Part shown: positions 11,301-22,630 of the stretch, piece by piece
Layout of the letters: every line of letters begins with the position of its first letter
Position numbering within the stretch: the stretch's first letter is position 1
Assembly: GCA_963920765.1 (NCBI GenBank)
Contig: OY987249.1
Span: 20,814,861 to 20,878,860 of the forward strand
Reading direction: 5' to 3'
DNA length: 64,000 bases
DNA from: Ulota crispa
Taxonomy: Eukaryota; Streptophyta; Bryopsida; Orthotrichales; Orthotrichaceae
Translations under genes and position numbers: made by a program
Notes under the pieces: generated by a model
Database searches by the model: none
Seen by the model: only the letters and a program-made list of their open reading frames with translations
Told to the model about the DNA's origin: nothing

Positions 11301-13726
11301 GGTACTCGAACAACAATTCGGCCAAATCGTGAAAATGCCCGTGCTAAATAAGAACAGGTCAGTTGAGCTGATGTACATGGAGCTTCCATGATCAGGGTAG
11401 TAATATATTTTGAACTAAACAAATTAATGAAATAAACTCAAATGAACTTTCAAATTGCAAGAGAAGGTCTGTCAAAAAATTTTAGAAAAATACATCTAGA
11501 AACAATATCTGGAGTAGTTATTAAAAAAACTGGTTGAATATGGAAAGGGACTGATAATTTGCCAGTGAAGTCCAAAAACTCTTTGAATGCTGCGTGGAAT
11601 TACGTTGGGGACACCGTCATCAGTATTTGTGGTTTTCGTTAGTGTAGTTTCAGGTCTAGTATGGCCGTAGAGTACCTATTTTCCATCCCTTTTCCTATTG
11701 AACCGTGAGTTCCAAGTTAGTTTATGACTTTTATATCGATTCAATCTACAAAAAATCATTCTAGCTTCTTTTGAAAATCTTTGTTTGACAAACCGTTGTA
11801 CCATGTTCAAATTTTTTTTGTCAGGAAACCAATGCCTACCCCTGTGACGAACGTCATCGCACAAGGCTTGCATCTTTACCAACGTCACACAAGTTTGCAT
11901 GGAAGGTAAAGAATGACCTTTGATTTGCTTATGGAAAACGGCAATGTTGTACGACTGCTTCTCAAAGTCACAAGTGGCGAATATGGGGTATACTATCTTC
12001 ATTATTTATAAGTATTTGAATGCGTACACCGAGAGGAATCAAAATATTTTAAGAGTTTTTTTGCTAAAACTTGTAGGTTTCGTTATTTGCAGGCTGGAGA
12101 GTCTCCACGGCTCCCTTAAAGATGAATGGATGAGATGGGAAAAGAGCCTGAAGCAAACGCTATCAGCACATAAACAGTATCTTCTCGAAGTACAGGTATA
12201 TCCCATTTCTTCCTAAATTGTGCTCATCATGCTTGCATAGTTTTTTCTCTAACTTTTCTAAAGAAAAATCCTTTTCAAATGCCAAGTGCAATTTACACCT
12301 CTCTGCTTGCTTTTGTGATAGGTACCTTTTCAAACAGTAGTCGACGTTGTACAGCAGCAACTGACAGCCATTGCAAGTGGAGATTTCAACATGCATGTTC
12401 CAATTGTCAAAGAAGAGCGATCATTCAAGACTTTCAAATTTGTTGCTGTTACCTTAGACACTAACCAATTGTTGGACGTTTTGCAAGAGGTCCGTCTGCA
12501 GTCTATTGTTGCAATACACATATTTTGTAATAGTTGTCGATTTGGAGATACTGATTTGAGATTTGTTTCACTGTATCTGAAATGAAAACTGTTGGAAAGC
12601 GTTGCATGAAGTAGTGCTTGTAAGTTTGATTAGTCTGAATGGATAGAACAAGATGTGAGTGGTCTGATTGAGCTTCTTTGCAGGTGAGATTGCAAAATCC
12701 TCAAGTGGAAGCCGTGCTGTCGAGGAACTTGAAAGGGTCTGTGGAATCAGCACACATTACGTTGGCACATAAAACTTCTCATGGAGCAGCTGCAGTTGCA
12801 GCGTATGCTCCTTTACGTGGCACCGAAACTCAACTGGAGCTTACGTCTCTCCTCTTCTCCGAAAAGCTGGCTGCTTTCGAAGTCCGATTTGCAGCTAGTG
12901 ACGTGTCTTCGAAGAACGAGTGGCCTCATTTAACGGTAACCGATACCACAAACTCTATCCATCTGACTTGGTTCTAATGTACATGCTAGCGGCGTGGTTG
13001 TCATATTTGATCCACTGGGCCTTTTTGAGTAAGTTTTAAAGTACTCAGGAATATTCAGGCATTTTCATAGATTCAAGCGTTTTTTTGTTCCCAAAATCCT
13101 ATTATGTCCAATCCTATGAGATTTGTCGGATTAGGTGATATGTCATTTGCATGCTTCTAAAGGACACTCTTGATAGCCCCAACTCGCATAATATAACAAA
13201 TTTTGCTTGCTCCTACTCGCTCCTTGATTGTGGAGCCTCTTTTTAAAGGAACTTGAAACGCGACATTTTGGTAATCTTAAGTGAGTTTTTTAATAAATCC
13301 TTCAAGATGTTTCATCATTGATGTAAGTTCTTGAATAAATTATCATTAAATTCACTCTAAATCACATAAAAACTCTTAAAAATGAAAAATGAAAAAGTCT
13401 CAAAATTGGGGTTTTTTCCCAAGTAAACTAATATCGCATTTTGAACGTTTTTGAAAACGTGACTGCAGATTTGCAGATTCTTTGGCAATGGGACTAATGA
13501 ATCACTTTTAAATGTGGACTTTTTGCAGACTGTTGTATATTAAGAGTTGAATTTTACAGACGCTTGTTGTTGTTGTTGTTGTTGTTGGTGTGGCTAGGTT
13601 TGGACTGGTTCTGGAATGCAAGCGAAGGATGCAAACAAGTTGCCACAGATGGTGGAAAGCGGTGAAGCCAATCGTGTCGATCTAGCCAAACCAGTCACCG
13701 TAACTGGACGTGTCAACTTCTACTGA
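2336..13726 (+). CDS. RNL: Plant-type tRNA ligase, copy 1 (28 exons)
   Basis: Multifunctional tRNA splicing ligase that heals and joins tRNA halves; in Arabidopsis it also joins IRE1-cleaved bZIP60 mRNA. Exons: 2336-2444, 2659-2828, 3115-3165, 3315-3397, 3593-3692, 3959-4037, 4241-4361, 4495-4601, 4756-4884, 5050-5111, 5297-5467, 5725-5891, 6128-6159, 6447-6622, 7741-7820, 7995-8060, 8477-8769, 9176-9271, 9420-9517, 9926-9986, 10112-10188, 10803-10874, 11281-11357, 11825-11905, 12093-12195, 12322-12489, 12684-12935, 13598-13726. They total 3,210 nt and keep one open frame of ~1,069 residues (Arabidopsis protein ~1,104). Key motifs: ligase KHSG (Lys114), EGLVAR (287-292), LKLKFLPYK (511-519); kinase P-loop GLPGCGKS (666-673); two cyclic-phosphodiesterase HxT motifs (967-969 and 1025-1027). 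Exon 1 and its Met are the least certain; exon 12 could end at 5888. The copy looks intact. Confidence 0.95.
3693..3958 (+). other. GC-AG intron 5 of tRNA ligase copy 1
   Basis: Exon 5 ends ...CTTAAG at 3692 and the intron begins GCTAGT. The nearest GT (3697-3698) would break the frame, whereas the GC donor joins phase 0 to CAG|GAG at 3959. The product reads EFNAYLK-EHRICIGMEL, matching the family length at this point (Arabidopsis EFNDFLEKNRMCISMEL, from memory). Confidence 0.8.
6664..7543. mobile_element. 880-bp foldback (long-hairpin MITE) in intron 14, copy 1
   Basis: The terminal arms are inverted copies: GCATGCATACTACC at 6664 against GGTAGTATGCATAC ending at 7543, with CTATTTGTCC and CTTCTTCAC shared further in. 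Inner segments are also inverted, for example GGTTCCAAAATTTC near 6900 against the complement of AGACTTTGGAACC near 7270, and TTGACCAT near 7066 against ATGGTCAA near 7106. The whole element is one imperfect palindrome centred near 7100. It accounts for most of the 1,118-bp intron. No clean target-site duplication or coding sequence was seen. Confidence 0.8.
8846..8980. mobile_element. Foldback MITE (family A) in intron 17, copy 1
   Basis: Arms of about 47 bp at 8846-8892 and 8934-8980 are inverted copies with roughly six mismatches. The core TAAATTGGGAAAAAAT is shared. The ends resemble the other family A elements in this gene. Confidence 0.75.
10388..10632. mobile_element. Foldback MITE (family A) in intron 21, copy 1
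   Basis: Inverted arms of about 120 bp meet near 10497. The centre carries ATATTTTATCACTGATGTAAG and CTTGAAGAAATCATCATGAA, closely related to the centres near 13300 and 14470. Noncoding; spliced out with intron 21. Confidence 0.7.
13260..13430. mobile_element. Foldback MITE (family A), partial, in intron 27, copy 1
   Basis: Shares the family A centre (TTTCATCATTGATGTAAG) and the right end (CTCAAAATTGGGGTTTTTTCCC). The outer part of the left arm is missing or too diverged to see. Confidence 0.65.
13564..13587 (+). repeat. (TTG)8 microsatellite in the last intron, copy 1
   Basis: Eight perfect TTG units end 10 bases before the exon 28 acceptor and so lie in its pyrimidine/T-rich tract. Same length in copy 2. 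Confidence 0.9.
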
Positions 13727-14345
13727 GAAACTGAAGGATTTTGAGAACAGAGGATGTTGTGTAACATAGGAGATTTAGGAGGCAAATGATATAATATGAT
13801 ACCCTCCCGATCCTGCTTTTCCCAACCAATATGTACCAAAACCTTGTGCAAATTCAAAGGAGCCAAATTTTCAATGCAACTTTTCTTTCTCAAGCTGTAC
13901 TCATACTCTCTTTTTAGTTTTTTCAGTAATCGATTTGGAAGGTTTTTTTTTTTTTTTTTCCATAAGGTATTCATGTTTCATATTTTCAACAGTCTGGTTA
14001 TTACTGGATCGAATGCCAATTTGTGCAAACTTGACAGTGACACATTTTTGTAGAGAGCTTTCTACTTCTGCTTTCGACATAAATGCTACTACTATCCAGG
14101 TATGACTCACAAGGCTACCACCCACCTCTCAGTTGCACTAAAAACCAAACAAACTCTAGCTTTTCTTCATTCAAGCATTGCCATTCTCAGCTTGGCAAAG
14201 CTGCAGTCGAGGTGGTGGGGCTTAAATAGAAGGCATATTAGACACAGTCTATCCTTACCACTTGATTACTTCAGTGTCTCAAATGCCCTCCCAATTCTCA
14301 TTTCTCTTATAGAAAGTCATTGTCACTACAAGATTGTACACAAAT
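13727..14345. other. tRNA ligase 3' region, no further gene
   Basis: About 620 bp after the stop codon. It holds the presumed 3' UTR and a T15-type run near 13946-13960. No clear poly(A) signal, RNA gene or conserved reading frame is visible. Confidence 0.5.
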
Positions 14346-14588
14346 CACAACATTTGTTAAATTTGAGAAACAAACGCAATTTTGGGACTTTTGGATTTTA
14401 TGTTTTTAAGAAATTTTTGGTGTTATAGAGTGAATTTTATGATGATTTCTTTAAGAAAATCATACATCAATGATGAAATATTTTGAAGGAATTATCAAAA
14501 GAAATCACATTAAACTACCAAAATATTCCCTCAAATGTAAAATCCAATATCCCAAAATCGGTTTTCCAAATTAACAAATATTGTGTTA
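14346..14588. mobile_element. Foldback MITE (family A), fullest example, copy 1
   Basis: Two ~120-bp inverted arms run from CACAACATTTGTTAA to TTAACAAATATTGTG around a centre near 14470 (CATCAATGATGAAATATTTTG). It is the most complete member of the family found in the tRNA ligase introns and probably represents its full size of about 245 bp. Confidence 0.8.
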
Positions 14589-15224
14589 CAAACTGCAAGT
14601 CGATGATTTTCATAAGACTTACAAATGAGACTGGAACCGAAATTTGAAGAGAAATAGTACGCAATTTTTTTTTGTTCTTACAAAAACTCATGGTCAAAAG
14701 GCAGATTTGGTTTTGAGTCCACTTTCACTTTAACAGCTCGTCCTGTGATGTCTAGATGACTTGAGGCCAACACTCTCTTGGGGTCGCTTCTCAGCATGGT
14801 GTCGGTGATTCTCCTTGTGTCGGTGGTGGTGATGGTTTTCCTTGGATTGTTGTTCCACAGCTTTGCTACTGCCACAGGAACTTTTGAGGGGGAACAAGGT
14901 GGGAGGGCTAAGGGAGTGTTTGTACCGACGATGATTGGCAACATGCTTGTCAGCGGAGGTGTTGAGGTTATGTTCTAGCAAGCGTTTGGACTGGGATGAC
15001 AAGCCACTAGTCGACTTGTTGGTGTTGGTGGTGGTTTTGTTGTGGTCACCACAACATATTAGGTAAATTGAGAAAAACTTTGGACCATTTTGTACTCCAC
15101 CTTAGTCTTACATTCATACAGTAAATGTAGGCATAGCTATAGCTCAAAGCTGTAATCATTTGAAATTCTTGGAGGCAATCACTGAGACTTCACTATTGTA
15201 CAAGAAAGTGCATGTTTATTTTTT
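14589..15224. other. Unassigned stretch with a GC-richer patch, copy 1
   Basis: Roughly 14697-15002 is richer in GC than its surroundings and is open on both strands; the minus strand gives 88- and 90-residue frames, one His- and Lys-rich. No family was recognised and the overlapping open frames argue against a real gene. It may be decayed transposon sequence. Confidence 0.35.
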
Positions 15225-15882
15225 GGGAATTGATATACTCATACAAGTACCACCCCTTTTTTACTACTCTACCACGCCTACTATATATGGCCAATATTTC
15301 CGTTATTAAAGTAGGTGTGGACCATGGGCTAAACATCACTCATTTGAAAATATAACTTGACGTAGAAGTTGCAACTTTAGTTTTGTTTTTTAGTTCCAAA
15401 TCCGGCTTGCAGTACCAATTAAAAAATCTAAATCATGCTTAGTCTAATTTAGATTTTTTTTTAGTTGATACTATGAGGCAAATCCAGAGCTTGGAAAACA
15501 AAATTGAAGTTGCAAACGCAATATTTGGGAAGAATGGTACATTTTGGGACTTTCAAGAAGTGAGTCAGGAAGTTTGAAGTGATCACCTCAAACCGACACG
15601 TGCCCTCACTTGAGAGGAGGGATTTGCAAGTGGCTCAGATTGAATATGATACCTTTGAATCTAGTTTTAAAGTAACTTTTTGGGTTTGAGGGGAAAACAA
15701 AGTGGGACCCTTGTTTTTTCCAATTTAATGAATATGGTGTTTGCAACTTTTATGCCAAGCTATTTTTCTAAATGAGTGATATTTTGCCCATGGTCCACAC
15801 CTATTTTCATTTTGTAGATTTTGGTCATGTATAGTGGGTGTGGTAAAATAGTTGGAAAGGGGTGGTACATGTATCAATTCCC
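15225..15882. mobile_element. MULE-like inverted-repeat element with 9-bp TSD, copy 1
   Basis: Terminal inverted repeats of about 145 bp run inward from GGGAATTGATA (15225) and TATCAATTCCC (ending 15882); shared blocks include TACCACCCCTTT and GGTGTGGACCATGGG. TTATTTTTT flanks both sides (15216-15224 and 15883-15891), a 9-bp duplication typical of Mutator-like elements, although the motif is low-complexity. The interior has no gene. It contains a small palindrome (AAAAAATCTAAAT/ATTTAGATTTTTT at 15421-15463) and a GTTGCAAAC/GTTTGCAAC pair at 15509-15747. Confidence 0.75.
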
Positions 15883-15959
15883 TTATTTTTTTGTACTATG
15901 CTAAATTGTACATAATGACAAAAAAAAAGTGAAATTTGTCCTAGAATGTATTGTTTTTT

Positions 15960-16268
15960 GGGAAAATTTCATGGATACCATGAAGTTTGCAGTAATTTCA
16001 CAGATATCCATGCTTTTTCAGAAATTTCACAGATATCCTTGGACCAAAATTTTCAAGTGTTTTTTTTTTGTTGTGCAAGCCACTTCCTTCTCCCTTTGTG
16101 CGCACACTACTTCTTTCTTGTTATGCATGTGCACAAGGAAGAAGGAAAGTGGCATGGACAACAAAACAAACACCTGAAAATTTTGGCTGTAAAATTTCTG
16201 AAAAAGCAACAGGGGTGTCTATGAAAATATTGCAAACTTCAGGGGTATACATGAAATGAAATTTTCCC
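15960..16268. mobile_element. Foldback MITE flanked by ~45-bp direct repeats, copy 1
   Basis: Inverted arms begin GGGAAAATTTCAT at 15960 and end in AAATTTTCCC at 16268. Shared inner blocks are GAAGTTTGCA, CTTTTTCAGAAATTT and CCAAAATTTTCA. Outside the arms, about 45 bp beginning ATGACAAAAA recur in direct orientation at about 15915-15959 and 16269-16315 with some mismatches. Noncoding. Confidence 0.7.
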
Positions 16269-16412
16269 ATGACAAAAATAGTGAAAACTGTCCCAAAATG
16301 TAGTGTTTGTTTTTTTATCAAGTTACCTAAGATGGTGTTGGTGGTGGCTCTTGTCCCGTTGAGCGTTGTACGTGGCCTGGCAACACTTGGTGGGATCCAC
16401 AAGCTCCGCCAT

Positions 16413-16727
16413 CTAGCTTTGCTTCTCCTGTCGTTCTTGCCGGGCGATGCTGTTTTGGATCTCTTTCATGCGTTTGATGCGGTCGTGGATCTCGTGGCGG
16501 AGCTTGTCTTTGGACAAATGCTCCTGCCCCTCGGCTTGCATCACTTTGAGCACGTCTCTCGCTCTACCACCTCGTTCGCCAAAATGTCCAACCACCGCTT
16601 CTACTTCCGCAACGCTCCTCGCCCCAATACTTGTTTCTTGATCAGTTGCACTTCCTTGTTGGTGGCTTGGTCGTTGTCTCGCCATCTGTTTGGTTTTGGT
16701 ATGCCATGCCTCTGTTGCTCCACTCAA
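16413..16727 (-). CDS. Hypothetical charged coiled-coil-like frame, copy 1
   Basis: A 104-residue minus-strand frame rich in Arg, Glu, Gln and Lys, with a likely helical C-terminal half (KDKLRHEIHDRIKRMKEIQ). The local base composition is clearly more GC-rich than the flanks, suggesting former coding sequence. No family was recognised; it may be a gag-like or transposase-associated fragment. Overlapping open frames on the other strand lower confidence that it is translated. Confidence 0.25.
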   Translation of the reverse strand: MSGATEAWHTKTKQMARQRPSHQQGSATDQETSIGARSVAEVEAVVGHFGERGGRARDVLKVMQAEGQEHLSKDKLRHEIHDRIKRMKEIQNSIARQERQEKQS

Positions 16728-16829
16728 ATATTCTCTGTAGCCTTGCTTTCTCGCTCTCTCCCGGCACTGGCATTCTCTCCAATCTCCCCCTTTTTTTTAA
16801 TATGCCCCCCTTTTGCTCTGTAATGTTCA

Positions 16830-17260
16830 AATACCAAATCTCTTGGCCACCTATATATGTTCAACAAATAATAGGCATCATTCTTTGATTTTTGACAATG
16901 TGTTTCTTTCCAACTCTTTGGTTACTTGCACTAATGTTCAGAAACTTGTTAAATGGTCTTTGTTCTTTGCTTTTTTTGTGTTTTTTCCAACTCCTTGATT
17001 GCTTGCACTAGTTTTCAAAAACTTGTTATTTCAATGTTTGCAAACTCTTAGGCACCTATGTTCAACAACTGGTCTTCGTTCTTTTATTTTTGTGTGTTTC
17101 TTTCCAACTCCTTGGTTGCTTGCACTAGTTTTCAAAAACTTGTTATTTTGGTGTTTGCAAACTCTTGGCCACCTATGTTCAACAAATGGTCTTCATCCTT
17201 TGCTTTTTGTGTGTTTCTTTCTAACTCTTTGAACTAGTTATCAAAAACTTGTTGCTTTCG
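16830..17260. repeat. 117-bp tandem repeat, copy 1
   Basis: Units start with CCAACTCCTTG at 16987 and 17104, with a partial third at about 17220 and a more diverged unit before 16987. Shared text includes TTGCACTAGTTTTCAAAAAC and CACCTATGTTCAACAA. Confidence 0.8.
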
Positions 17261-18421
17261 GTGTTTGATTAGGACTTGAAAGGATTTTGTATCTTTTTGT
17301 TTCTAATGCTACTTGCAGAAACATCTGTCATTGGATGTTTACAAACTTGGAGTGATTCAAGTTACTACCTTTGTGTGGCTCTGCTAGTTACAAATGGCTG
17401 AAGCGTGTTCTTTGTGGAGCTTCCATGGGGCTCGTGGTCCTTTGTGTCTCCTTTGGAGAATGTTCTTACTAATCATATCTCGCTCCTCACGTACATAAAC
17501 CAAACTAAATACATCCTAGATTGTGAGGCTTTGGTAATTTAACACAATATGTTCCAATCCAGATAAAATTTCCATCCAAGTGTAGACAAGTTTAGGACAA
17601 AATCTAGATGAAATTGTGTTAACATTAACAAAAAAAAAAAACACAATGTAAAAGCATCTCTACCAATGCCCTCGCAAGGTTGGATTCTTGTTACATAACA
17701 TGGTTAATCTTCACTGGGGGAGTCCTTCTTGCTCCCCAAATATGAGGATCCGAGTGAATGCCATTCGCCAACTCTGGCCTCCTCTGGCCAAGGACCAATC
17801 AACATTGAGAATCTATAACTAAATCCTCCTCAGGTGTATAGGGAGGGATATTCCTCCACGGTTGGAGGAGGTATAAACCTTGGTGAACAATGTTATGTAG
17901 AATTGGATGATAAGTGTTTCGGGCTCTTTGAAACAATCTCCTGGCACTCAATCTAGCGTGTATAACAACAGCACGTCAAAATATTATTCATTTTAAATTT
18001 AGTTATCTTTATCCTCTATTTCCCTTGGTGAATGGTCAAATGACTACATATGGGGCACATTGAAGTGCAAGGGCCACATTTTTTAAAAACATGGATGAAG
18101 ATCAAAGAGTCTAATGCCAAGGCCACACATGCCAAAACAACTGATTTGAAACAAATGAATAAAGCAACTTGATTGTGTTTTTGAAAAAATATGAGACAAT
18201 CACTTTTTCAAGGTTTTACCTATTGTTCTATCACAAATAACTTCTCCACCATTCTACAACAAAAGTTTTGAAACGCAAGTTTGTGAACTCTCAAAAACAT
18301 TAATTTTAAACAAATCATAAAAGTGTGTGTAGAAAATAACAAAATCTACTTCTATACATTTATAGTGCACTATAAACATTGCTCTAAAACTTGATTCATG
18401 CGTTTAATTTGTGCATCAGTT
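17261..18421. other. No gene recognised, copy 1
   Basis: About 1.1 kb of AT-rich sequence. AAGCATCTCTACCAATGCCC near 17649 resembles ends often seen on plant DNA transposons. No LTR matching the downstream minus-strand retroelement was found here, so that element lacks a visible 3' LTR. Confidence 0.4.
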
Positions 18422-21400
18422 TTATGATGAAATGCTGATGAAAGCTTGATCTTCACTTGCAAGATTTTGAATGATGACTGTTAAAACTTGGAAATGAACT
18501 GAGATCCTCAGTCTAACACAATGGCTTGAATAATTCACAATAACAATAAATGTTGTCAAATAGTGGTTAATTGTTTTTTCTTTCGTAATTGTCTTCTTGC
18601 ATGGAACAAAATGTACAATTTTGGAAAGCCCATCAACTATAATGCAAATAGAATCAAACTTAGTCAATATTGGTAAGTCTCTAATAAAATCCATAGAAAT
18701 AGATGACCATGGTTGCTTTGGCACTGATAAAGACTGTAGAAGTCCGTACGATTAATGTTGAGGATTCTTTGAACAAAAACAAGTATTGCAAGATAATACA
18801 AAGTCTTTGATGGTATTTTACATTTGAGGCCACCAAAAATCTTGATAAATGAGCTCCAACGTTTTGTTGAATCTAAAGTGTCAAACGGTTGGAAGATTGT
18901 GGTGTGTTTGCATGATGTGAACGCGGTGTGGTCTATCAGCAATATAGAGGCGATCTTCAAAATACAAACATTAACCTTCAATCTTAAATTTGTTAAAATC
19001 CTTTGTGGAATCGTTGAAACGTTGCTTGATATTAAGTAGTATGGCATCTGTAGTTGAGGCTGTTTGGATTTGATCGAAGAAACTAAAATCAATTAGAAAT
19101 GAGATTTAAGTTGCTTGTAATTGAAGGCGTTTAGGTTTTAAAAACGTCGTCTATTATAAGTCATATGCCGTTTTTTTTTTATGAAGAATAAAGTTGGATC
19201 TTCTAGATAATGCATCAAATAACCCTTATAACTTGTCGGGTCGATGTATGATGTTAAAATCAAACCTAGATAAAGACATATTTCAATTGGCTTGACGACG
19301 GTTGAAAACACGAGTAGGCATGAAATATTGAAGATTCTTGTAATCCGTATATACTATCACTTAATGTACGGCGCCTTCAAGTAAATGACGCTATTCTTGA
19401 AAAAAGTCCATAATAGCAAGTAACCATTTGTCGTGGTTTCATAGTTGATCTTTGCGGCGTTGAATTTCTTTGAATAAAAAGCAACTAGATGAAGTTTTCC
19501 GTCTTCTCTTTGCTGCGGTAACTCTGCACCCAATGCAAAATCCGAAACATTTGTTTCCATAAAGAAAGATTTGGAAAAATCTGGATGAATCAATATCGGA
19601 ACTATCGTGAAGGCGTTTTTCAATGTTTGAAAAGTCTTGTCTGCATCTTGATTCTACTTCAATTTATTTTTGCATGTAAGCCGTATAAGTGGAGTGGCAA
19701 TCTAGAAGTAATTCTTGATAAAAATTCGATAGAAATTGGCAAATCTAAAGAAACACTGAACATTGCGTATTGTCTTTGGTGTAGTCCAGTCTAATACGGC
19801 TTGAATTTTATTAGAATCCATAAAAATAGCGTCGTTTGAAATGACATACCATATAAATTCTACTTGAATAGTATCAAAAACATATTTTTTAAATTTAGCG
19901 TACAATCTAGCATTCCAAATCTTTTTAAGTATTAGCTTCACATGTTTTACATGATAATCCGCATCCATGGAATATATTAGGATATTGTCTAGGTAACAGA
20001 CAAAAAAATCATCTAGGAATTCTTTGAATATATCATTCATGAGATGTTGAAAGATATCTGGTGCATTTGTAAGTTTAAACGGCATGACGTTGTATTCAAA
20101 ATAGTCATACTTTGTCTAAAATGCCGTCTTTTATTTGTTGCCTTCTTTAAATCAAACAAGATTATATGCTCTTCTAAGGTCAATTTTGGTATAAATTTTT
20201 GTTTTTCCAAGTTGGTCAAGAAGCCCACCGATTAAAGGTAATGGATAGCAATTTTTGATTGTTACTTCGTTCAGACCGCGGTGATCCATGCACATATGTA
20301 AAGACCCATCTTTTTTTTTCACAAATTGAATAAACACACTAGCTAGAAACTTAGAGTGTTAAATAAAATCTTTTGTCAAATTTTCGTTAAGATATTCTTT
20401 CAATGCAAAAAGCTCATTTTGCAACAGGTTGTATATGAGCCTAAAAGGTGGTTGAGCATGTTTTTGAAGATCGATTGTACAATTATATGGTCAATGTTTG
20501 GGCAAAATGTCGGCATTTTTCTTTTCAAAACATCTTGATACTTTTTATACTCCTTTGGAAGTAAAGTCGTTGTGGAAATTTGCTCAGATATTAGAATTGC
20601 ATAAGCCACAAATTTATCAGCATTTTTAGCAGCTTGCATAAATGCTCGAGTTCTGAGAAATAATGGCTTGACAATTTCTGTCCGGAAGGGTTTGCAGCTG
20701 TAACATTGGTATATCCATAGAAAGTTTTTTAAAAAGAAAGGTAACATTGTGATTCGCCTAATCAATTTGAGAATTAAAATTTTCAAGCCATGAAAGTCTT
20801 GAAATAACAGGATTAGACGGAGAACAGATAACGTTGTAGACCACATGGTTAATACGATTTTCTGCCATTATTTATAAATGAATTGTCTCATGGATAATAT
20901 TACCAGAAGATAACGATTGTTCATCAATAAATTCAACGTAAATGCCTTTTGATTTTTGGACAGTGAAAATTTTATGACGTTTCACAAAAGATTCATCAAT
21001 GAAACAAGTTGAGGCTCTTGAATCAATTAAGATTTGCATTTTAATATTTTTTGAATCCAAACAAATGGGCAAGATAAAAGCAAAGAGTAGGATTTGCCGA
21101 TAATACAATACTTGAAAATGTTGATAATATTATTGTATTTAGTTGCACGGTTTCTATTATGGCTAGACTTTGTTGTTTTTTTGTCTTGTGCTATAAAGTT
21201 GTGTCGCGCATCGTTGTTTTTCAAGACAAGCGCTGATCTTGTGTCCGTCTTTTCCGCAATAGAGACATAGTTTTTTTTTGCGTCAGCGTTTCTTTTTTTG
21301 TTCAGTAAGAGTTTTGAATCGCACTCTATCAATTTGCATGTCTTCCGCTTCGGTTTGTTTGCCTATATTTGAAGCTGAAGTAGAGACAAAGTAACTATTA

Positions 21401-22200
21401 TACGATTGCAACGTAGTTCATACTTGTTTATCTTGTTGTCGTTCAAATAACCGATTGTCGCATTTGACAGCTTGACTGATAACCTCATTTAATGTGGTAG
21501 GGTTTGGTAATGAAAGCAATAAATCCTTCACTTTGTTTCGTAAACCATAATAGAATTGATTTATAAAAGCTTGCTTTCTCCAGTTTATTTTGCATGCTAG
21601 CTGACAAAATTTTGAAGCGTAGATTGAAATTGAACGCCGTCCTTGTCGTAAGCTTCGGATTTTTGTTGTTGCAGAACATATTTTGTCATGTTCGCCAAAT
21701 GTTTCTCCAAACCCATCCAAAAATGCTTCAAAATTGTTGAGTATTGAAGAATTCTTCTCAAAAAGCGGTGCAAATTAAAAAAACGTTTGTTCGGATTAGA
21801 AAGTGCCCACCAATTCAATACGAGCTGCGTCTGTCGAATATTGTTGGGATTGAAGGAGCGTAATGAGCCGAATTTGGTTGACAAACCACAAAATTTGGAA
21901 TGCGTGTTGTCGAGTTTTTTTGGAAAGCTGACCGTGGATTCTTTGTTCTTGCTAGAACTTGAAGCTCAAAGCATAGAATTTGGAAAAGTATTGGCTTGAA
22001 TAGTTGATGTAAGTGCATCAACAAGTTCTCGCTCTATAGATGGTTGTAATCTTGCTTCAAGGCCAGAAAGTCTTGCGATGAGATTTTTGTTCTGCTAGAA
22101 CATCTGTTGGCGCTCAAAGTTCATAGATGTAATTGTAGACATGATAATGTCAAGCTTTGAATTGTTCTTCACAATTTCATTTCTTTCTGCCATAATAAAT
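18422..22200 (-). mobile_element. Ty3/gypsy retroelement fossil (gag-pol), copy 1
   Basis: Read on the minus strand, the parts follow Ty3/gypsy order: gag-like sequence (about 21400-22200), aspartic protease (LIDSRAST near 21030), reverse transcriptase (MDHRGLNEV near 20270, KIDLRRAY near 20165, PFKLTNAP near 20070, YLDNILIYS near 19985), RNase H (ALGAELPQQ near 19525), then integrase (SMDFIRDL near 18700). It is a fossil broken in many places, at least eight, and no intact frame remains. Its upstream leader and promoter-like region lie at 22201-23010. It is present at the same place in both 29-kb copies, so it predates the duplication. Confidence 0.9.
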
Positions 22201-22251
22201 GCGTATTGGTCCAGCAATATATATTGAAAAAATAATCTAATTGTGAACACT

Positions 22252-22275
22252 TGAAAAAAAAAAAAAAAAAAAAAA
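22252..22275 (+). repeat. Poly(A) tract, copy 1
   Basis: A run of more than 20 A on the plus strand, between the gag-like start and the 113-bp tandem repeats of the minus-strand retroelement. It is identical in length, as far as I can count, in copy 2. Confidence 0.85.
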
Positions 22276-22296
22276 TTGTATTAGCATGACACTGTC

Positions 22297-22630
22297 AACT
22301 TAGAAGTGAATAACCTACAGCTTCTAAGGTACCTTGCAAATTTCAAATAGATGGGTAATTCACGCTCTATTCAAAATCACAAAGTTAATAATAATAGACA
22401 GCAATACAAAATTTAGAAGTGGGTAATCCGCAATGTCCAAAATACCTTGCAAATTTCAAATAGAAGGGGTAATCCATGCTCTACTCAAAATCACAAAGTT
22501 AGTGAAAATAGACAACACCATCAACTTAGAAGTGGGTACATTCACAACTCTTAAGGCACTTTGCAATTTTCAAATGAAAGAGTAATCCACGCTCTATCTG
22601 AAATCAAAAAGTTTTGATGATGTTTGAAGG
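22297..22630. repeat. Three 113-bp tandem repeats in the retroelement leader, copy 1
   Basis: Units begin ACTTAGAAGT or ATTTAGAAGT at 22298, 22411 and 22524, an exact 113-bp spacing. Shared inner blocks are TTGCAAATTTCAAATAGA and CACGCTCTA. They lie between the gag-like region and the promoter-like region of the minus-strand retroelement, the position of its untranslated leader. Confidence 0.85.

Noticed and set aside
14697-15002. His-rich minus-strand frame as a small gene
   Set aside because: Both strands are open, no family is recognisable, and the frame looks like a by-product of a GT-rich patch.
17261-18421. 3' LTR of the minus-strand Ty3/gypsy fossil
   Set aside because: No sequence related to the HSE-bearing upstream region (22630-23010) was found here.
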